Source of the DNA: DUTS01 sp050951605
GTDB taxonomy: Bacteria; Bacillota; Peptococcia; DRI-13; DTU073
NCBI GenBank assembly: GCA_050951605.1
Contig: JBMNJJ010000002.1
Span: 124,001-188,000 of the forward strand
Length of the DNA: 64,000 bases
Reading direction: 5' to 3'
In this document: piece after piece, positions 51,654 to 61,824 of the stretch
How positions within the stretch are numbered: the stretch's first letter is position 1
Layout of the letters: each line of letters opens with the position of its first letter
Position numbers and translations under genes: made by a program
The notes under the pieces: model-generated
Database searches by the model: none
What the model saw: the letters and a program-made list of their open reading frames with translations, nothing else
What the model was told of the DNA's origin: nothing

Positions 51654-52595
51654 ATGGACTCCTTAATTCAAGAACAAGTCGTTTCTATTAGGGAAAAGGT
51701 TGGCGAGAGCAAGGTTTTATGTGCTCTTAGCGGAGGGGTTGACTCTTCGGTTGCTGCAGTTTTAGTACACAAGGCCATTGGCGATCAACTCACTTGTGTT
51801 TTTGTCGACCATGGTTTTTTGCGTAAGGGAGAGGCGGAAAAAGTTAAAACTACTTTTCAAGAACAATTTCAGATAAACTTAGTGTTTGTCGATGCTCGTG
51901 AACGATTTTTGCAAAAAATCACAGGTGTAAGTGACCCGGAAGAGAAGAGGAAAATTATTGGGACTGAGTTTATTCGAGTTTTTGAAGATGAGGCTGGTAA
52001 ACTTGGGAAAATAGATTTTTTAGTTCAGGGAACAGTATATCCTGATGTGATTGAAAGCGGGACAGGCACAGCGGCAACGATAAAATCTCATCATAATGTG
52101 GGCGGCTTGCCTGAGGATATGGAATTTCAGTTGATTGAACCTTTGCGTCAACTTTTTAAGGATGAAGTGCGTGAAGTCGGTAGAAAATTAGGACTACCGG
52201 AGGAGATTGTTAATCGTCAACCTTTCCCGGGACCGGGTTTAGCTATCCGGATTATTGGGGAGATTACGGTCGAAAAGTTGAGTATTCTCCGAGAAGCTGA
52301 TGCCATAGTTTTAGAAGAAATCCGTAAAGCCGGTTTGTATGACTCTATTTGGCAGTCTTTTGCGGTACTGCCTTCGATTAGAAGTGTAGGCGTAAAGGGT
52401 AAAGAAAGAACTTATGCTTATCCCATTATTTTGCGGGCGGTAACCAGTGTTGATGCCATGACGGCAGAATGTGCGCGTCTACCTTATGTTTTGCTGGAGC
52501 AGATTTCTAACCGTATTGTGCAAGAGGTATCTCAAGTAAACAGAGTAGTTTATGACATCACTTCTAAACCTCCGGGAACTATTGAATGGGAGTAG
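51654..52595 (+). CDS. guaA: GMP synthase, synthetase half (intact)
   Basis: The 313-residue open frame holds the ATP pyrophosphatase domain (LCALSGGVDSSVAA P-loop) and the GMP synthase C-terminal dimerisation domain (QPFPGPGLAIRIIG, and the ending VVYDITSKPPGTIEWE). It would convert XMP to GMP with free ammonia if translated alone, as archaeal two-subunit enzymes do with a separate glutaminase. GGGGAG lies 7 bases before ATG 51654, so translation is possible. It may also simply be part of a pseudogene. Confidence 0.8.
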   Translation: MDSLIQEQVVSIREKVGESKVLCALSGGVDSSVAAVLVHKAIGDQLTCVFVDHGFLRKGEAEKVKTTFQEQFQINLVFVDARERFLQKITGVSDPEEKRKIIGTEFIRVFEDEAGKLGKIDFLVQGTVYPDVIESGTGTAATIKSHHNVGGLPEDMEFQLIEPLRQLFKDEVREVGRKLGLPEEIVNRQPFPGPGLAIRIIGEITVEKLSILREADAIVLEEIRKAGLYDSIWQSFAVLPSIRSVGVKGKERTYAYPIILRAVTSVDAMTAECARLPYVLLEQISNRIVQEVSQVNRVVYDITSKPPGTIEWE

Positions 52596-52636
52596 AGTGT
52601 TTTAGTAATCTAGGGGAGAAAACAGGAGGAACTAAA

Positions 52637-54331
52637 TTGAATACAAGGACAATTAAAGACTTGGAAAAAAGATTATGGGATACAGCGGATGAGTTAAGGG
52701 CAAATACGGGTCTTAAATCATCAGAATACTCTACCCCTATTTTGGGACTTATTTTTTTAAAATTTGTAGATAGCAAATATACTGAACATGAAGAAGAAAT
52801 AAATAAGGAACATAAGAAACTAAAAGGTAGTAGAAGAGAAAGAAACATTGAAGACATAGCAAAGGAAAAATGCGGCTTTTATTTACCAAATGAATCAAGA
52901 TATGATTATCTTTTAAATTTAAGTGAAGAAGAGGATATAGCAAATAAGATAAAAGAAGCCATAGAAGGAATAGAAAAATATTCTCCCGAATTAGTTGGGA
53001 TACTACCTAAAGATAGCTATCACAATTTAAGTAAAGAAGATAATAACAAGGTTTTAAATAGACTAATTAGAAACTTCAATGACATACCAACCGATATTGA
53101 AAGTGATATATTTGGAGAGATATATGAATATTTCTTAGGTAATTTTGCTTTAGCAGAAGGGCAAGGTGGGGGAGAATTCTTTACCCCAAGGACAGTTGTA
53201 CAATATATGGTAGAAGTATTGAGCCCAACAGAAGGGAAAATATTAGACCCCGCATGTGGTTCAGGAGGAATGTTTGTTCAAACGGCTCATTACATAAAAA
53301 GGCAGAAGAAAAAACATGGAAACAATCATGATATAAATTTAAGAGCTTATGGAGTAGAGAGAACAGGTGAGACTGCAAATCTTGCTAAGATGAACTTATT
53401 TTTAAATAATATCAGAGGAGATATAATCGAAGGGAATTCATATTATGTGGATCCATATGATTCCTTTGAAAATTTTGATTATGTAATGGCCAATCCGCCC
53501 TTTAATGTAGATAATGTAGAATTAGATTTGGTAAAAGGGCAAAAAAGATTTAACAAATATGGAATACCGCAAACCAAGGGGAAAAATCCTAAAGTTCCAA
53601 ATGCAAACTATCTTTGGATAAACCAATTTGCTACAGCATTAAATAAAAAAGGAAAAGCAGCATTAGTAATGGCAAATTCTGCTTCAGATGCAGGACATAG
53701 TGAAAAGGAAATAAGGAAAGCTTTAATAGAAGATGGGATAATATCGCAAATGGTAGCATTACCTTCAAATATGTTTATAACAGTTACACTACCTGCTACT
53801 CTTTGGTTTTTTAATAGAAACAAGAAAAAAAAGGATGAAATACTTTTTATAGATGCTAGAAATATATTTACTCAAGTAGATAGGACCCTTAGAAAATTCT
53901 CAGAAGAGCAAATTAAAAACCTAGCCATAATAACTAGACTATATGAAGGAGATTCTGAAAGTTTCTATGAACTAATAAAAGAGTATAAGGAAAGTAAAAA
54001 CAATGCCAAATCAGAAGAAAAAAAGAAATACTTCCAAAAACAAATAGATTGGTTAATGGAAAGATTTCCGGAAGGTAAATATGAAGATGTAGTAGGACTT
54101 TGTAAAGTAGCAAAACTTGAAGGTGAAGATGGGATAATAGACCAAGATTATTCTTTAAATCCAGGACGGTATGTGGGAGTAGTAATAGAAGATGATGGGC
54201 TGACAGCAGAGGAATTTAAAGAAGAGATCTTTAGTTTGAATGATGAATTTAAGAAATTAAATGAAGAAGCTAAGGAACTGGAGAAGAGAATAGAAGAAAA
54301 TCTGGATAAATTGGTGATAGAATATGAGTAA
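52637..54331 (+). CDS. hsdM: Type I restriction-modification DNA methyltransferase subunit
   Basis: HsdM methylates adenine with SAM. The N-terminal helical domain (DLEKRLWDTADELRAN, ILGLIFLKFVD) is followed by motif I, LDPACGSGGMF (about 199-208), and motif IV, NPPF (about 285). A coiled coil closes the protein. TTG 52637 has AGGAGG 7 bases upstream and fits homologues; an ATG at 52586 lies inside guaA. The gene is AT-rich relative to its neighbours and overlaps hsdS by 8 bp. Confidence 0.93.
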   Translation: MNTRTIKDLEKRLWDTADELRANTGLKSSEYSTPILGLIFLKFVDSKYTEHEEEINKEHKKLKGSRRERNIEDIAKEKCGFYLPNESRYDYLLNLSEEEDIANKIKEAIEGIEKYSPELVGILPKDSYHNLSKEDNNKVLNRLIRNFNDIPTDIESDIFGEIYEYFLGNFALAEGQGGGEFFTPRTVVQYMVEVLSPTEGKILDPACGSGGMFVQTAHYIKRQKKKHGNNHDINLRAYGVERTGETANLAKMNLFLNNIRGDIIEGNSYYVDPYDSFENFDYVMANPPFNVDNVELDLVKGQKRFNKYGIPQTKGKNPKVPNANYLWINQFATALNKKGKAALVMANSASDAGHSEKEIRKALIEDGIISQMVALPSNMFITVTLPATLWFFNRNKKKKDEILFIDARNIFTQVDRTLRKFSEEQIKNLAIITRLYEGDSESFYELIKEYKESKNNAKSEEKKKYFQKQIDWLMERFPEGKYEDVVGLCKVAKLEGEDGIIDQDYSLNPGRYVGVVIEDDGLTAEEFKEEIFSLNDEFKKLNEEAKELEKRIEENLDKLVIEYE

Positions 54332-55532
54332 GTGGAGAGAGGTTAGATTTAAAGATGCAATAGAATTTAATCCAAAAGTAAAATTGGATAAAAATCGGCA
54401 TTATCCTTGTATAGGAATAGCAAATATCGATGAAAGTTCATTATCCGTTTACGAAAATGAATCATTAAAATATACAGGACAAAGTTCTAGTAAATTTAAA
54501 TCTGGTGATGTATTATTTTCTAGAATTACTCCATGTTTAGAAAATAGAAAAATAGCTAGGGTGTTTTTAGAGAGTAGTGATAGAGGTTTTGGTTCAACAG
54601 AATTATTTGTGTTTAGAGGGAAAAAGGGTAAGACGTTAACCAAATTTGTAAGTTATTTAGCGCAAACAGATATAATAGTTTTGCCCGCAATAAATAGTAT
54701 GAGTGGAGCAAGTGGTAGGCAAAGAGCAGATAGATATTTTATAGAAAAACTAAAAATTAAAATTCCAGACCTGGAAACCCAAAAGAAAATAGCAGATGTC
54801 CTTTCGACCTATGATGAATTAATAGAAAATAATAATAGAAGAATAGAAATATTAGAAAAAACAGCAGAAGAAATATATAAAGAATGGTTTGTTAGAATGA
54901 GATTTCCCGGGTATGAAAATATCAAGTTTAATAAAGGAATACCCGAAAGATGGGAAGTTAAGAGGATTGGAGATGTAGCAAAGCTGGTTCATGGATATAC
55001 AGAATCTGCTGATGAAAAGCCTATAGGACCTAAGTACTTAAGGGGTACCGATATTAATAAAGAAAGCTATATAAATTGGGAGGAAGTTCCCTATTGTGGG
55101 ATAAAGGATACGAATGTAGATAAATATAAATTGTACAAAAATGATATAGTCATAATTAGGATGGCGGATCCTGGCAAAGTGGCTATAGTAGAAAGCAATA
55201 TAGATGCTGTTTTCGCATCATATTTAATAAAAATAGACTATGATAAGGATAAAGTCAGACCATATTATATGTTTTATTTTCTATACTCGGATAGTTATCG
55301 GGAGCATATAAAAAGCTTTTCAAATGGAACAACACGTAGTAGCATAAACTCCAAAATGATTCTAAGTTCGAAAATACTTGTACCAAGCATTCAAATTCAA
55401 GAAGAATTTAACAAAAGGAGCAGTGTTATCAGGGAAATGTTAAATAAATTAATCAATAAAAACCAAAACCTAATCAAACAACGTGACTTATTACTACCTA
55501 GGCTTATGAACGGAACTATAGAAATAAGGTAG
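54324..55532 (+). CDS. hsdS: Type I restriction-modification specificity subunit
   Basis: HsdS recognises the split DNA target. The 402-residue protein has two target-recognition domains (about 1-150 and 205-365), each followed by a conserved helix (IPDLETQKKIADVLSTYDEL around 150-170; QIQEEFNKRSSVIREML near the end). LPRLMNGTIEI is the usual C-terminal end. Both halves look intact. The target sequence cannot be read from the protein by eye. Confidence 0.92.
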   Translation: MSKWREVRFKDAIEFNPKVKLDKNRHYPCIGIANIDESSLSVYENESLKYTGQSSSKFKSGDVLFSRITPCLENRKIARVFLESSDRGFGSTELFVFRGKKGKTLTKFVSYLAQTDIIVLPAINSMSGASGRQRADRYFIEKLKIKIPDLETQKKIADVLSTYDELIENNNRRIEILEKTAEEIYKEWFVRMRFPGYENIKFNKGIPERWEVKRIGDVAKLVHGYTESADEKPIGPKYLRGTDINKESYINWEEVPYCGIKDTNVDKYKLYKNDIVIIRMADPGKVAIVESNIDAVFASYLIKIDYDKDKVRPYYMFYFLYSDSYREHIKSFSNGTTRSSINSKMILSSKILVPSIQIQEEFNKRSSVIREMLNKLINKNQNLIKQRDLLLPRLMNGTIEIR

Positions 55533-55544
55533 AGGAGGGGTATT

Positions 55545-58500
55545 GTGGGGAAGATTATAACAGAAGATATGCTAGAAAAGGCTTGTATAGATAGACTTTG
55601 TCCTAATAAATATGATTTTATAGATGCTTTTATTGGGTCAAATAAGGTTTTTTCTAGAGATAATATTTTAGAAATAGAGGAAGACGGTACAGGAAGGAAA
55701 AATATCAGAGAAGTAATATTACCAGATGTTTTATATAACAGCTTAAAAGTAATTAACCCACAAATACCGGAAAATATATTAAAAGATATCGTTGATGACC
55801 TTAGAGTATATATATCCAATAAAGATTTAAAAGATATAAACTACGAAAATTACAAATCAATAAAAGATTGTATAAGAGTAGAATATGAGAAGAACGGAAA
55901 GAAAATTCAGGACATAGTTCGCCTTATTGCTTTTAACAATGCTTATAGAAATACTTTTACCATAGTATCTCAAATGTGGATAAAGGGAGAATTTAGCTAT
56001 AGAAGACCGGATTTAATATTATTTGTAAATGGACTACCTTTAGTCTTTATAGAACTTAAAAATTCTGATGTAAAATTAAAAACGGCTTATGATAAAAATT
56101 TAAAAGACTATATTAGGGATATTCCGCAATTGTTTTTCTTTAATCAATTTTGTGTCTTATCCAATGGAGTTGAAACTAGACTAGGCAGTTTTACTGCAGG
56201 TTATGAACATTTTTTTGAATGGTTAAGATTATCAGAAGATGATAAAGTTAATAGAAAATTCATAAGAAAAGAAGGCACGAGTATAGAGTATTTATTAGAT
56301 GGACTATTTGAACATGAAACTTTACTAGATTATATAGAAAACTTTATTCTATATGAAAATAAAAGAGAGAAAATAATAGCTAAAAACCACCAGTTCTTGG
56401 GTGTTAATAATGCAATAGAAGCTTTTAAAAATCGAGAAGAACTAGATGGTAAACTAGGAGTCTTTTGGCATACTCAAGGTAGTGGTAAATCTTATTCTAT
56501 GGGAATATTTGTAAATAAAATCAATAGAAAGATAAAAGGTAATTTTACATTCTTAATGGTAACAGACAGAGTAAATTTAGACGATCAGTTATATAAGAAT
56601 TTTTTAAGAACAGAGGTTATACCTGCTAAAAAGGCAACTGAGAAGAAGAATCCATTTGTACCCAAGGACAGTACAGAATTAAGAGAGTATTTAACTACAA
56701 ATAAACCTTTTATATTTACATTGATTCACAAATTCAGGTATGACAAGGGTAAGAAATACCCTGTTTTATCTGAACGAGATGATATTGTAGTAATAGTAGA
56801 TGAGGCTCATAGAACTCAATATAAGGATTTAGCCGAAAATATGAGAACAGGTCTTCCCAATGCTCAATATATAGCTTTTACGGGAACGCCCTTATTAGGC
56901 TCTAAAAGGCTGACTAATCAATGGTTTGGTGATTATGTAAGTGAATATAATTTTGCTCAATCCGTAGAAGATGGCTCCACCGTACCTTTATATTATTCTA
57001 GGAGAGTACCAGAGGTAGCACTTATAAATACGGATTTAGATGATGATTATTTAGAAATAATTGAGAAAGAAAACCTTACTAAAGAAGAGGAGGAAAGGCT
57101 TGCTAAGTATTATGCGCAAACTAATGAAGTTCTGAAAAGGGACGATCGATTAGACAAAGTAGCTAAAGATATAGTAGAGCATTTTCCAAAGAGAGGATAT
57201 CTTGGAAAGGCCATGGTTGTTTCTGTAGACAAATTTACTGCTGTAAAGATGTATGATAAGGTACAATATTATTGGGGAGAAAAACTTAAGGATTTATATG
57301 TAAAAAGGTCTAATGCTAAATTTAAAGAAAATAAGCTGAAGATAAATAATCAAATTGACTATATGAAAAGTGTAGAAATGGCAGTGGTAATAAGTGAAGG
57401 CGAAGAAGAAGAAAAAAAATTCAAAGAGCAAGGTTTGGATATAAAGAAACATAGGGAAAGAATGAATCTAATAGATGAAAATGGTCATGATATAGAAGAT
57501 AATTTCAAGGATCCGGCTCATCCCTTATCCCTAGTATTTTTATGTGCCATGTGGCTTACAGGCTTTGATGTGCCCAGCGTCTCTACTTTATATTTAGACA
57601 AGCCAATGAAAGGCCATACCTTAATGCAGGCTATAGCCAGAGTAAATAGAGTCTATCCCGGAAAAAACTCCGGTTTAATAGTAGATTATTTAAATCTGTT
57701 TAAGTCTATGGAAAAGGCATTGGGAGAATATGCAAATCCGGATAATAAAGATGAAATGCCTGTAAAAGATATTGGGGCTATATTGGATTTATTAGACAAG
57801 ACAATTGAAGAAACAGATATATTTTGTAGAGAGTTGGAAATTAGTTTTGATAAGATTTTGGAAATAGATGATGTGTTTCCTAGGATATCACTTTTTGAAG
57901 AGTACTTAGACATATTACTAGATAAGGATAAGAATAAAGAAGAGTTTAAAATATACTCTAATCTATGTAGAAATATTTATGAAGCAAGTAAACCAGAAGT
58001 TTTTGAAATAGGTTGGGATAATAAATATTTGTCCATAATATTGTATTTAGACGATATGGTAAGGGTTGCAGTAAGAGATGAAAAAATTGAAAATGCCAAA
58101 ATTGAATTAAGTAGGACATTAGATTTAAGTGTAATGGCAGAAGCTGTTCAGGAGAATGATAAATCTAGTGAATATGGTGTTAAAATTATGGAGACATTGA
58201 ATTTATCAGAGATAGACACAGATAATATTAGAAGGAAAATACAAGATTCACCATACAAGAATATTGAAATTCAAGAATTAAGATTGTTTATAGAAGAAAA
58301 ATTAAAAAAGCTTTTAAAGAATAATAAAACAAGAATTAGTTTTGCAGAAAGATATAAGGCTATAATTGATAATTATAATTCTGGAAACTCCACAAATGAG
58401 AACTACTATGAAGATTTAATCAATTTTGTTGATGATTTGAAAGAAGAAGACGAAAGACATGTAAAAGAGGGATTAACTGAAGAAGAATTAGAAATCTATG

Positions 58501-58781
58501 ATCTATTAAAAAAGGATAATTTAACTGAAAAAGAAGAACAGCTAGTAAAATTATCGGCTAAAAAATTATATGAGGTCATTACCGGCGATGATAGTGGGAC
58601 AAAGGTTATTGATTGGTATAAGGATGAACAGCCTAGACAAAGGGTTAGATTCAGAGTTGAGGATGTATTAGATACTTATCTTCCAGAAAGTTATAGTAAG
58701 GAAATGTTTAATATAAAAACAGATATAATATTTACACACATTGTCGCGGAAGCCATGAGGGGAAATTGTTATGCTAGTTAG
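55545..58781 (+). CDS. hsdR: Type I restriction enzyme, endonuclease/translocase subunit
   Basis: HsdR cuts unmodified DNA after translocating it. The 1078-residue protein has a PD-(D/E)XK nuclease motif (RRPDLILFVNGLPLVFIELK, about 154-171), Walker A TQGSGKS (about 310), the DEAH box VDEAHRTQ (about 418), FTGTPL, and helicase motif VI (QAIARVNRVYPGK). It begins with GTG behind GAGGAGGGG, 12 bp after hsdS. In a sample line (55861-55920) only 18 of 60 bases are G or C. Confidence 0.94.
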   Translation: MGKIITEDMLEKACIDRLCPNKYDFIDAFIGSNKVFSRDNILEIEEDGTGRKNIREVILPDVLYNSLKVINPQIPENILKDIVDDLRVYISNKDLKDINYENYKSIKDCIRVEYEKNGKKIQDIVRLIAFNNAYRNTFTIVSQMWIKGEFSYRRPDLILFVNGLPLVFIELKNSDVKLKTAYDKNLKDYIRDIPQLFFFNQFCVLSNGVETRLGSFTAGYEHFFEWLRLSEDDKVNRKFIRKEGTSIEYLLDGLFEHETLLDYIENFILYENKREKIIAKNHQFLGVNNAIEAFKNREELDGKLGVFWHTQGSGKSYSMGIFVNKINRKIKGNFTFLMVTDRVNLDDQLYKNFLRTEVIPAKKATEKKNPFVPKDSTELREYLTTNKPFIFTLIHKFRYDKGKKYPVLSERDDIVVIVDEAHRTQYKDLAENMRTGLPNAQYIAFTGTPLLGSKRLTNQWFGDYVSEYNFAQSVEDGSTVPLYYSRRVPEVALINTDLDDDYLEIIEKENLTKEEEERLAKYYAQTNEVLKRDDRLDKVAKDIVEHFPKRGYLGKAMVVSVDKFTAVKMYDKVQYYWGEKLKDLYVKRSNAKFKENKLKINNQIDYMKSVEMAVVISEGEEEEKKFKEQGLDIKKHRERMNLIDENGHDIEDNFKDPAHPLSLVFLCAMWLTGFDVPSVSTLYLDKPMKGHTLMQAIARVNRVYPGKNSGLIVDYLNLFKSMEKALGEYANPDNKDEMPVKDIGAILDLLDKTIEETDIFCRELEISFDKILEIDDVFPRISLFEEYLDILLDKDKNKEEFKIYSNLCRNIYEASKPEVFEIGWDNKYLSIILYLDDMVRVAVRDEKIENAKIELSRTLDLSVMAEAVQENDKSSEYGVKIMETLNLSEIDTDNIRRKIQDSPYKNIEIQELRLFIEEKLKKLLKNNKTRISFAERYKAIIDNYNSGNSTNENYYEDLINFVDDLKEEDERHVKEGLTEEELEIYDLLKKDNLTEKEEQLVKLSAKKLYEVITGDDSGTKVIDWYKDEQPRQRVRFRVEDVLDTYLPESYSKEMFNIKTDIIFTHIVAEAMRGNCYAS

Positions 58782-58831
58782 CATTTATGGTTTAAAAATT
58801 TGATAGTAAATAGAGGAAAGGAGGTTCTCAT

Positions 58832-59682
58832 ATGGCTAGAACAACTAAAATAAAAGTTAAGAAAGAAATATACGAATGGGCAATTAAAGAGTCTCAAAAA
58901 GATTTCGAAGAAATCAAGATTAGATTCAGAAATATTGAAAGTTGGTTAAGTCAAGATGATTTTCCAACTTTTAGACAGCTAAAGATTGTAAGGATAATAG
59001 AATCGCCTATAATTTCTTAAGAGAAAAGCTAGAACTTAAAGGGATTATTGTGATGCAAAATGGAATAGTAGGTTCTAATACGCATAGAAAGCTAGATATA
59101 AATGAATTTAGAGGGTTTGTGTTATATGATGAATTTGCACCACTAATCTTTATTAATACAAATGATAGTATGGCTGGAAAGATATTCACTTTAGTGCATG
59201 AATTTATTCATATATTGTTTGAAGAAGATGACATTTTAGAAAATATAGATTTATTTAAAGATGTGAAATTGGAGTCTCAAATCAATAAAATTACTGTTGA
59301 GTTTCTTATGCCAGAAATTCATATTAAGGAATATTGGGATAAACAAGAAAGAAATTTAAATCAAATAGAAAAGCTTAGTAAGTTATTCAATGTAAGCAGA
59401 CTAGCATTAGCTATTAGACTTAAAGAGCTTGATTTAATGAATCAAGCTTTAGTTCAAAAGGTGAATGAAGTAACTAAGCGGGATTTAGAAAAGAAGGCAA
59501 ACAATTTTAATGGCGGAAATTATTGGGATACTTATAAATCGCGTTATAGTAATAACTTTATAGAAACCGTGATTCAAGGTGCAGAATCTGGTGAGATAGG
59601 TTATAATTACGCATTGTGTGTAGTTATCGTTTTGACCGCTGTGCAACGATGGCAAAATAATCGTTGTAAAATGAAGCGATAA
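58832..59682 (+). pseudogene. Broken ImmA/IrrE-type metallopeptidase gene
   Basis: The first frame (58832-59020) encodes an N-terminal part typical of XRE-ImmA fusions (NIESWLSQDDFPTFRQLK). A second frame from about 58981 gives FLREKLELKGIIVMQNG and GIVGSNTHRKLDINEFRGF, with the zinc site HEFIHILFEE. Homologues have roughly 100 residues between these parts; here they are missing and the frame shifts. The end (from about 59600) also departs from the family. The intact part alone (59050-59682) has 210 residues. AAAGGAGG precedes 58832. Confidence 0.75.
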
Positions 59683-59760
59683 ATAAAACGATGTGTTTAA
59701 CGTTGCAAATGCACAATGTTTATGATAAAATCTTATTATAGATATTGGGGAGGTTATATT

Positions 59761-61035
59761 ATGGAAACAAAGGAAAAGTATAACCTGGAATTTAAAGAAG
59801 AAGTAACAAAAACTTTTTTAAAGACTGTTAGTGCTTATGCAAACTATAATGATGGGAAGATAATATTTGGAATTGGTGATGACGGGGATTTAATAGGTTT
59901 AGATTATGTTCAAGATGAATGTCTTAGGATAGAGAATATGATCAATGATTCCATAGAACCTGTTCCTAATTTTAAAATAAAAGTAGAAAAAATAGATGAT
60001 AAAACTATGGTCATATTAAATGTTAAAAAAGGTAGAGATACACCATATTATTACAGAGGAAAAGCTTATAAAAGGTCAAACACTTCTACTTTAGAGGTAG
60101 ATAGATATGAATTAAGAAGATTGGCTATAGAAGGGATAAATATGGCTTATGAAGAGAGAAAAGCATCATCGCAAAGTTTAGAATTCAATAAATTAGAATC
60201 TAAATTAAAAGAAAAGGCAGGAATAAAAAATATAAGTCTGGATATTTTAAAAACTTTAAATCTGTATAATAAAGATGGATATTATAATATCGCCGGGGAA
60301 TTATTAGCAGATGAAAATAATATAGATTTTTCAGGGATTGATATAGTTAAATTTGGAAAAGATATTAATCAAATTTTATATAGGGAAACTATTAGCAATA
60401 AGTCCTTATTATCACAATATGATAGAGCAATAGAGATTTTTGAACTATATTATCAATATGAAGAAATAGAAGGATATAACAGAGTAAAAAAAGAGCTGAT
60501 TCCTAGGGAAGCGTTCAGAGAATCTTTGGCTAATGCAATAGTGCATAGAGTTTGGGATGTAAACTCATATATCCAAATATCTATGTATGATGATAGGATA
60601 GAAATAAATTCACCGGGAGGATTACCGGAAGGTATTTCTCAAGAAGAGTATTTATATGGAAACATTTCAGTGTTGAGGAATCCAATAATAGCGGGAGTTT
60701 TTTATAGATTAGATATTATAGAAAAGTTTGGAACTGGAGTTACGAGAATAAATAAGGAATATATTAAGAGCATATCTAAACCGAGTTTTAATATTAGTAA
60801 AAATAATATAAATATACAATTACCGCTCATAGAGAGTGATAAATTAAATTTAGTGAAAGACGAAGCCATTATCTATAAGATTTTAAAAGACGAAATAGAG
60901 CTTTCCAGAGGGGAATTAGATAAAAAAGCCGGATTTAACAAGGCAAAGACCCTTAGAATGTTGAATGGTCTTATAGATAAAAACATAATACAAAAATTAG
61001 GTAAAGGTCCTGGAACAACTTATAGAATAAGGTGA
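59761..61035 (+). CDS. AlbA_2-domain putative transcriptional regulator
   Basis: A 424-residue protein with the same layout as the one at 12505-13797: the AlbA_2 domain (YNLEFKEEVTK, YANYNDGKIIFGIGDDGDL), a HATPase_c_4 region (AFRESLANAIVHRVWDVN, FGTGVTRINKEY) and a C-terminal winged helix. ATG 59761 follows GGGGAGG. Being next to hsdMSR and the ImmA remnant, it may regulate or support the defence island. The ligand or target is unknown. Confidence 0.85.
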   Translation: METKEKYNLEFKEEVTKTFLKTVSAYANYNDGKIIFGIGDDGDLIGLDYVQDECLRIENMINDSIEPVPNFKIKVEKIDDKTMVILNVKKGRDTPYYYRGKAYKRSNTSTLEVDRYELRRLAIEGINMAYEERKASSQSLEFNKLESKLKEKAGIKNISLDILKTLNLYNKDGYYNIAGELLADENNIDFSGIDIVKFGKDINQILYRETISNKSLLSQYDRAIEIFELYYQYEEIEGYNRVKKELIPREAFRESLANAIVHRVWDVNSYIQISMYDDRIEINSPGGLPEGISQEEYLYGNISVLRNPIIAGVFYRLDIIEKFGTGVTRINKEYIKSISKPSFNISKNNINIQLPLIESDKLNLVKDEAIIYKILKDEIELSRGELDKKAGFNKAKTLRMLNGLIDKNIIQKLGKGPGTTYRIR

Positions 61036-61050
61036 ATCTATAATAAGTAA

Positions 61051-61092
61051 AAACCTGATAGTGGCTTGAAATGGCTGTTAACAGGTTTTTTA
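61051..61092 (+). terminator. Rho-independent terminator
   Basis: AAACCTG (61051-61057) pairs with CAGGTTT (61082-61088), with imperfect inner pairing, followed by TTTTAT. It marks the end of the defence island. The rest of the 250-bp gap to purE has a TATAAT at 61225 and no clear purine riboswitch. Confidence 0.7.
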
Positions 61093-61286
61093 TGTTGTTC
61101 TAATAAGAATAATTGCAGGAAGTTTTATGGCATATTTGGTATTTTTGTATTAAGATAATGGGGAGGTTCACAGGGACTCATTTTTTAAATGAAATAAATT
61201 CCTAAAATTTTTCAATCATGATATTATAATGATTAGGAGTAAGTATTTTAAGAAATGCTAGGGGTAGAGAAGGAAGGGGGATATTT

Positions 61287-61790
61287 TTGACGAATAAAGT
61301 ATTAGTAATTATGGGCAGTGATTCCGATTGGCCTATTATGAAGAAGGCTTTAGTGATATTAAAGGAATTTGCTGTAGATTATGAGGCTCATGTCGCTTCA
61401 GCTCATCGTACTATGGAACGAGCTTTGCAATTAGCTCGCGAAGCACACCAAAAAAATTTCGAGGTAATTATAGCCGGAGCCGGAGCCGCTGCTCATTTAC
61501 CCGGTGTATTGGCTGCGGTAACTCCCTTGCCGGTAATCGGGATACCGATTAATGCTACTGCTTTGCAGGGAGTAGATGCTCTTTATGCGATGGTGCAAAT
61601 GCCTTCGGGAATACCTGTAGCTACGGTGGCTATTGATGGAGCTAAAAACGCAGCTTTACTTGCCATTCAGATTTTAGGTGTTAAGGATAGCACTTTGCGT
61701 CAAAAATTAATAGAATATAAAGAGCAATTAGCTGTGGAAGTGGCGAAGAAAGACGAGAAAATCCAAAATTTAGTTAAAGAACTTGAATAA
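61287..61790 (+). CDS. purE: N5-carboxyaminoimidazole ribonucleotide mutase
   Basis: PurE moves the carboxyl group of N5-CAIR to give CAIR in purine synthesis. The 167-residue protein has the signature MGSDSDWPIM, the active-site HVASAHRT, and AGAGAAAHLPGVLAA. It starts with TTG 61287 behind GGAAGGGGG. It is the first gene of the purine run; the preceding 250 bp carries its promoter. Confidence 0.97.
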   Translation: MTNKVLVIMGSDSDWPIMKKALVILKEFAVDYEAHVASAHRTMERALQLAREAHQKNFEVIIAGAGAAAHLPGVLAAVTPLPVIGIPINATALQGVDALYAMVQMPSGIPVATVAIDGAKNAALLAIQILGVKDSTLRQKLIEYKEQLAVEVAKKDEKIQNLVKELE

Positions 61791-61824
61791 AAAGTTGGTA
61801 GGAATTTTGAAGGGAGGAAAAAGG

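Noticed and set aside
61036..61286. Purine riboswitch before purE
   Set aside because: I could not find the conserved three-way junction sequences; only a terminator and a -10-like TATAAT are visible.
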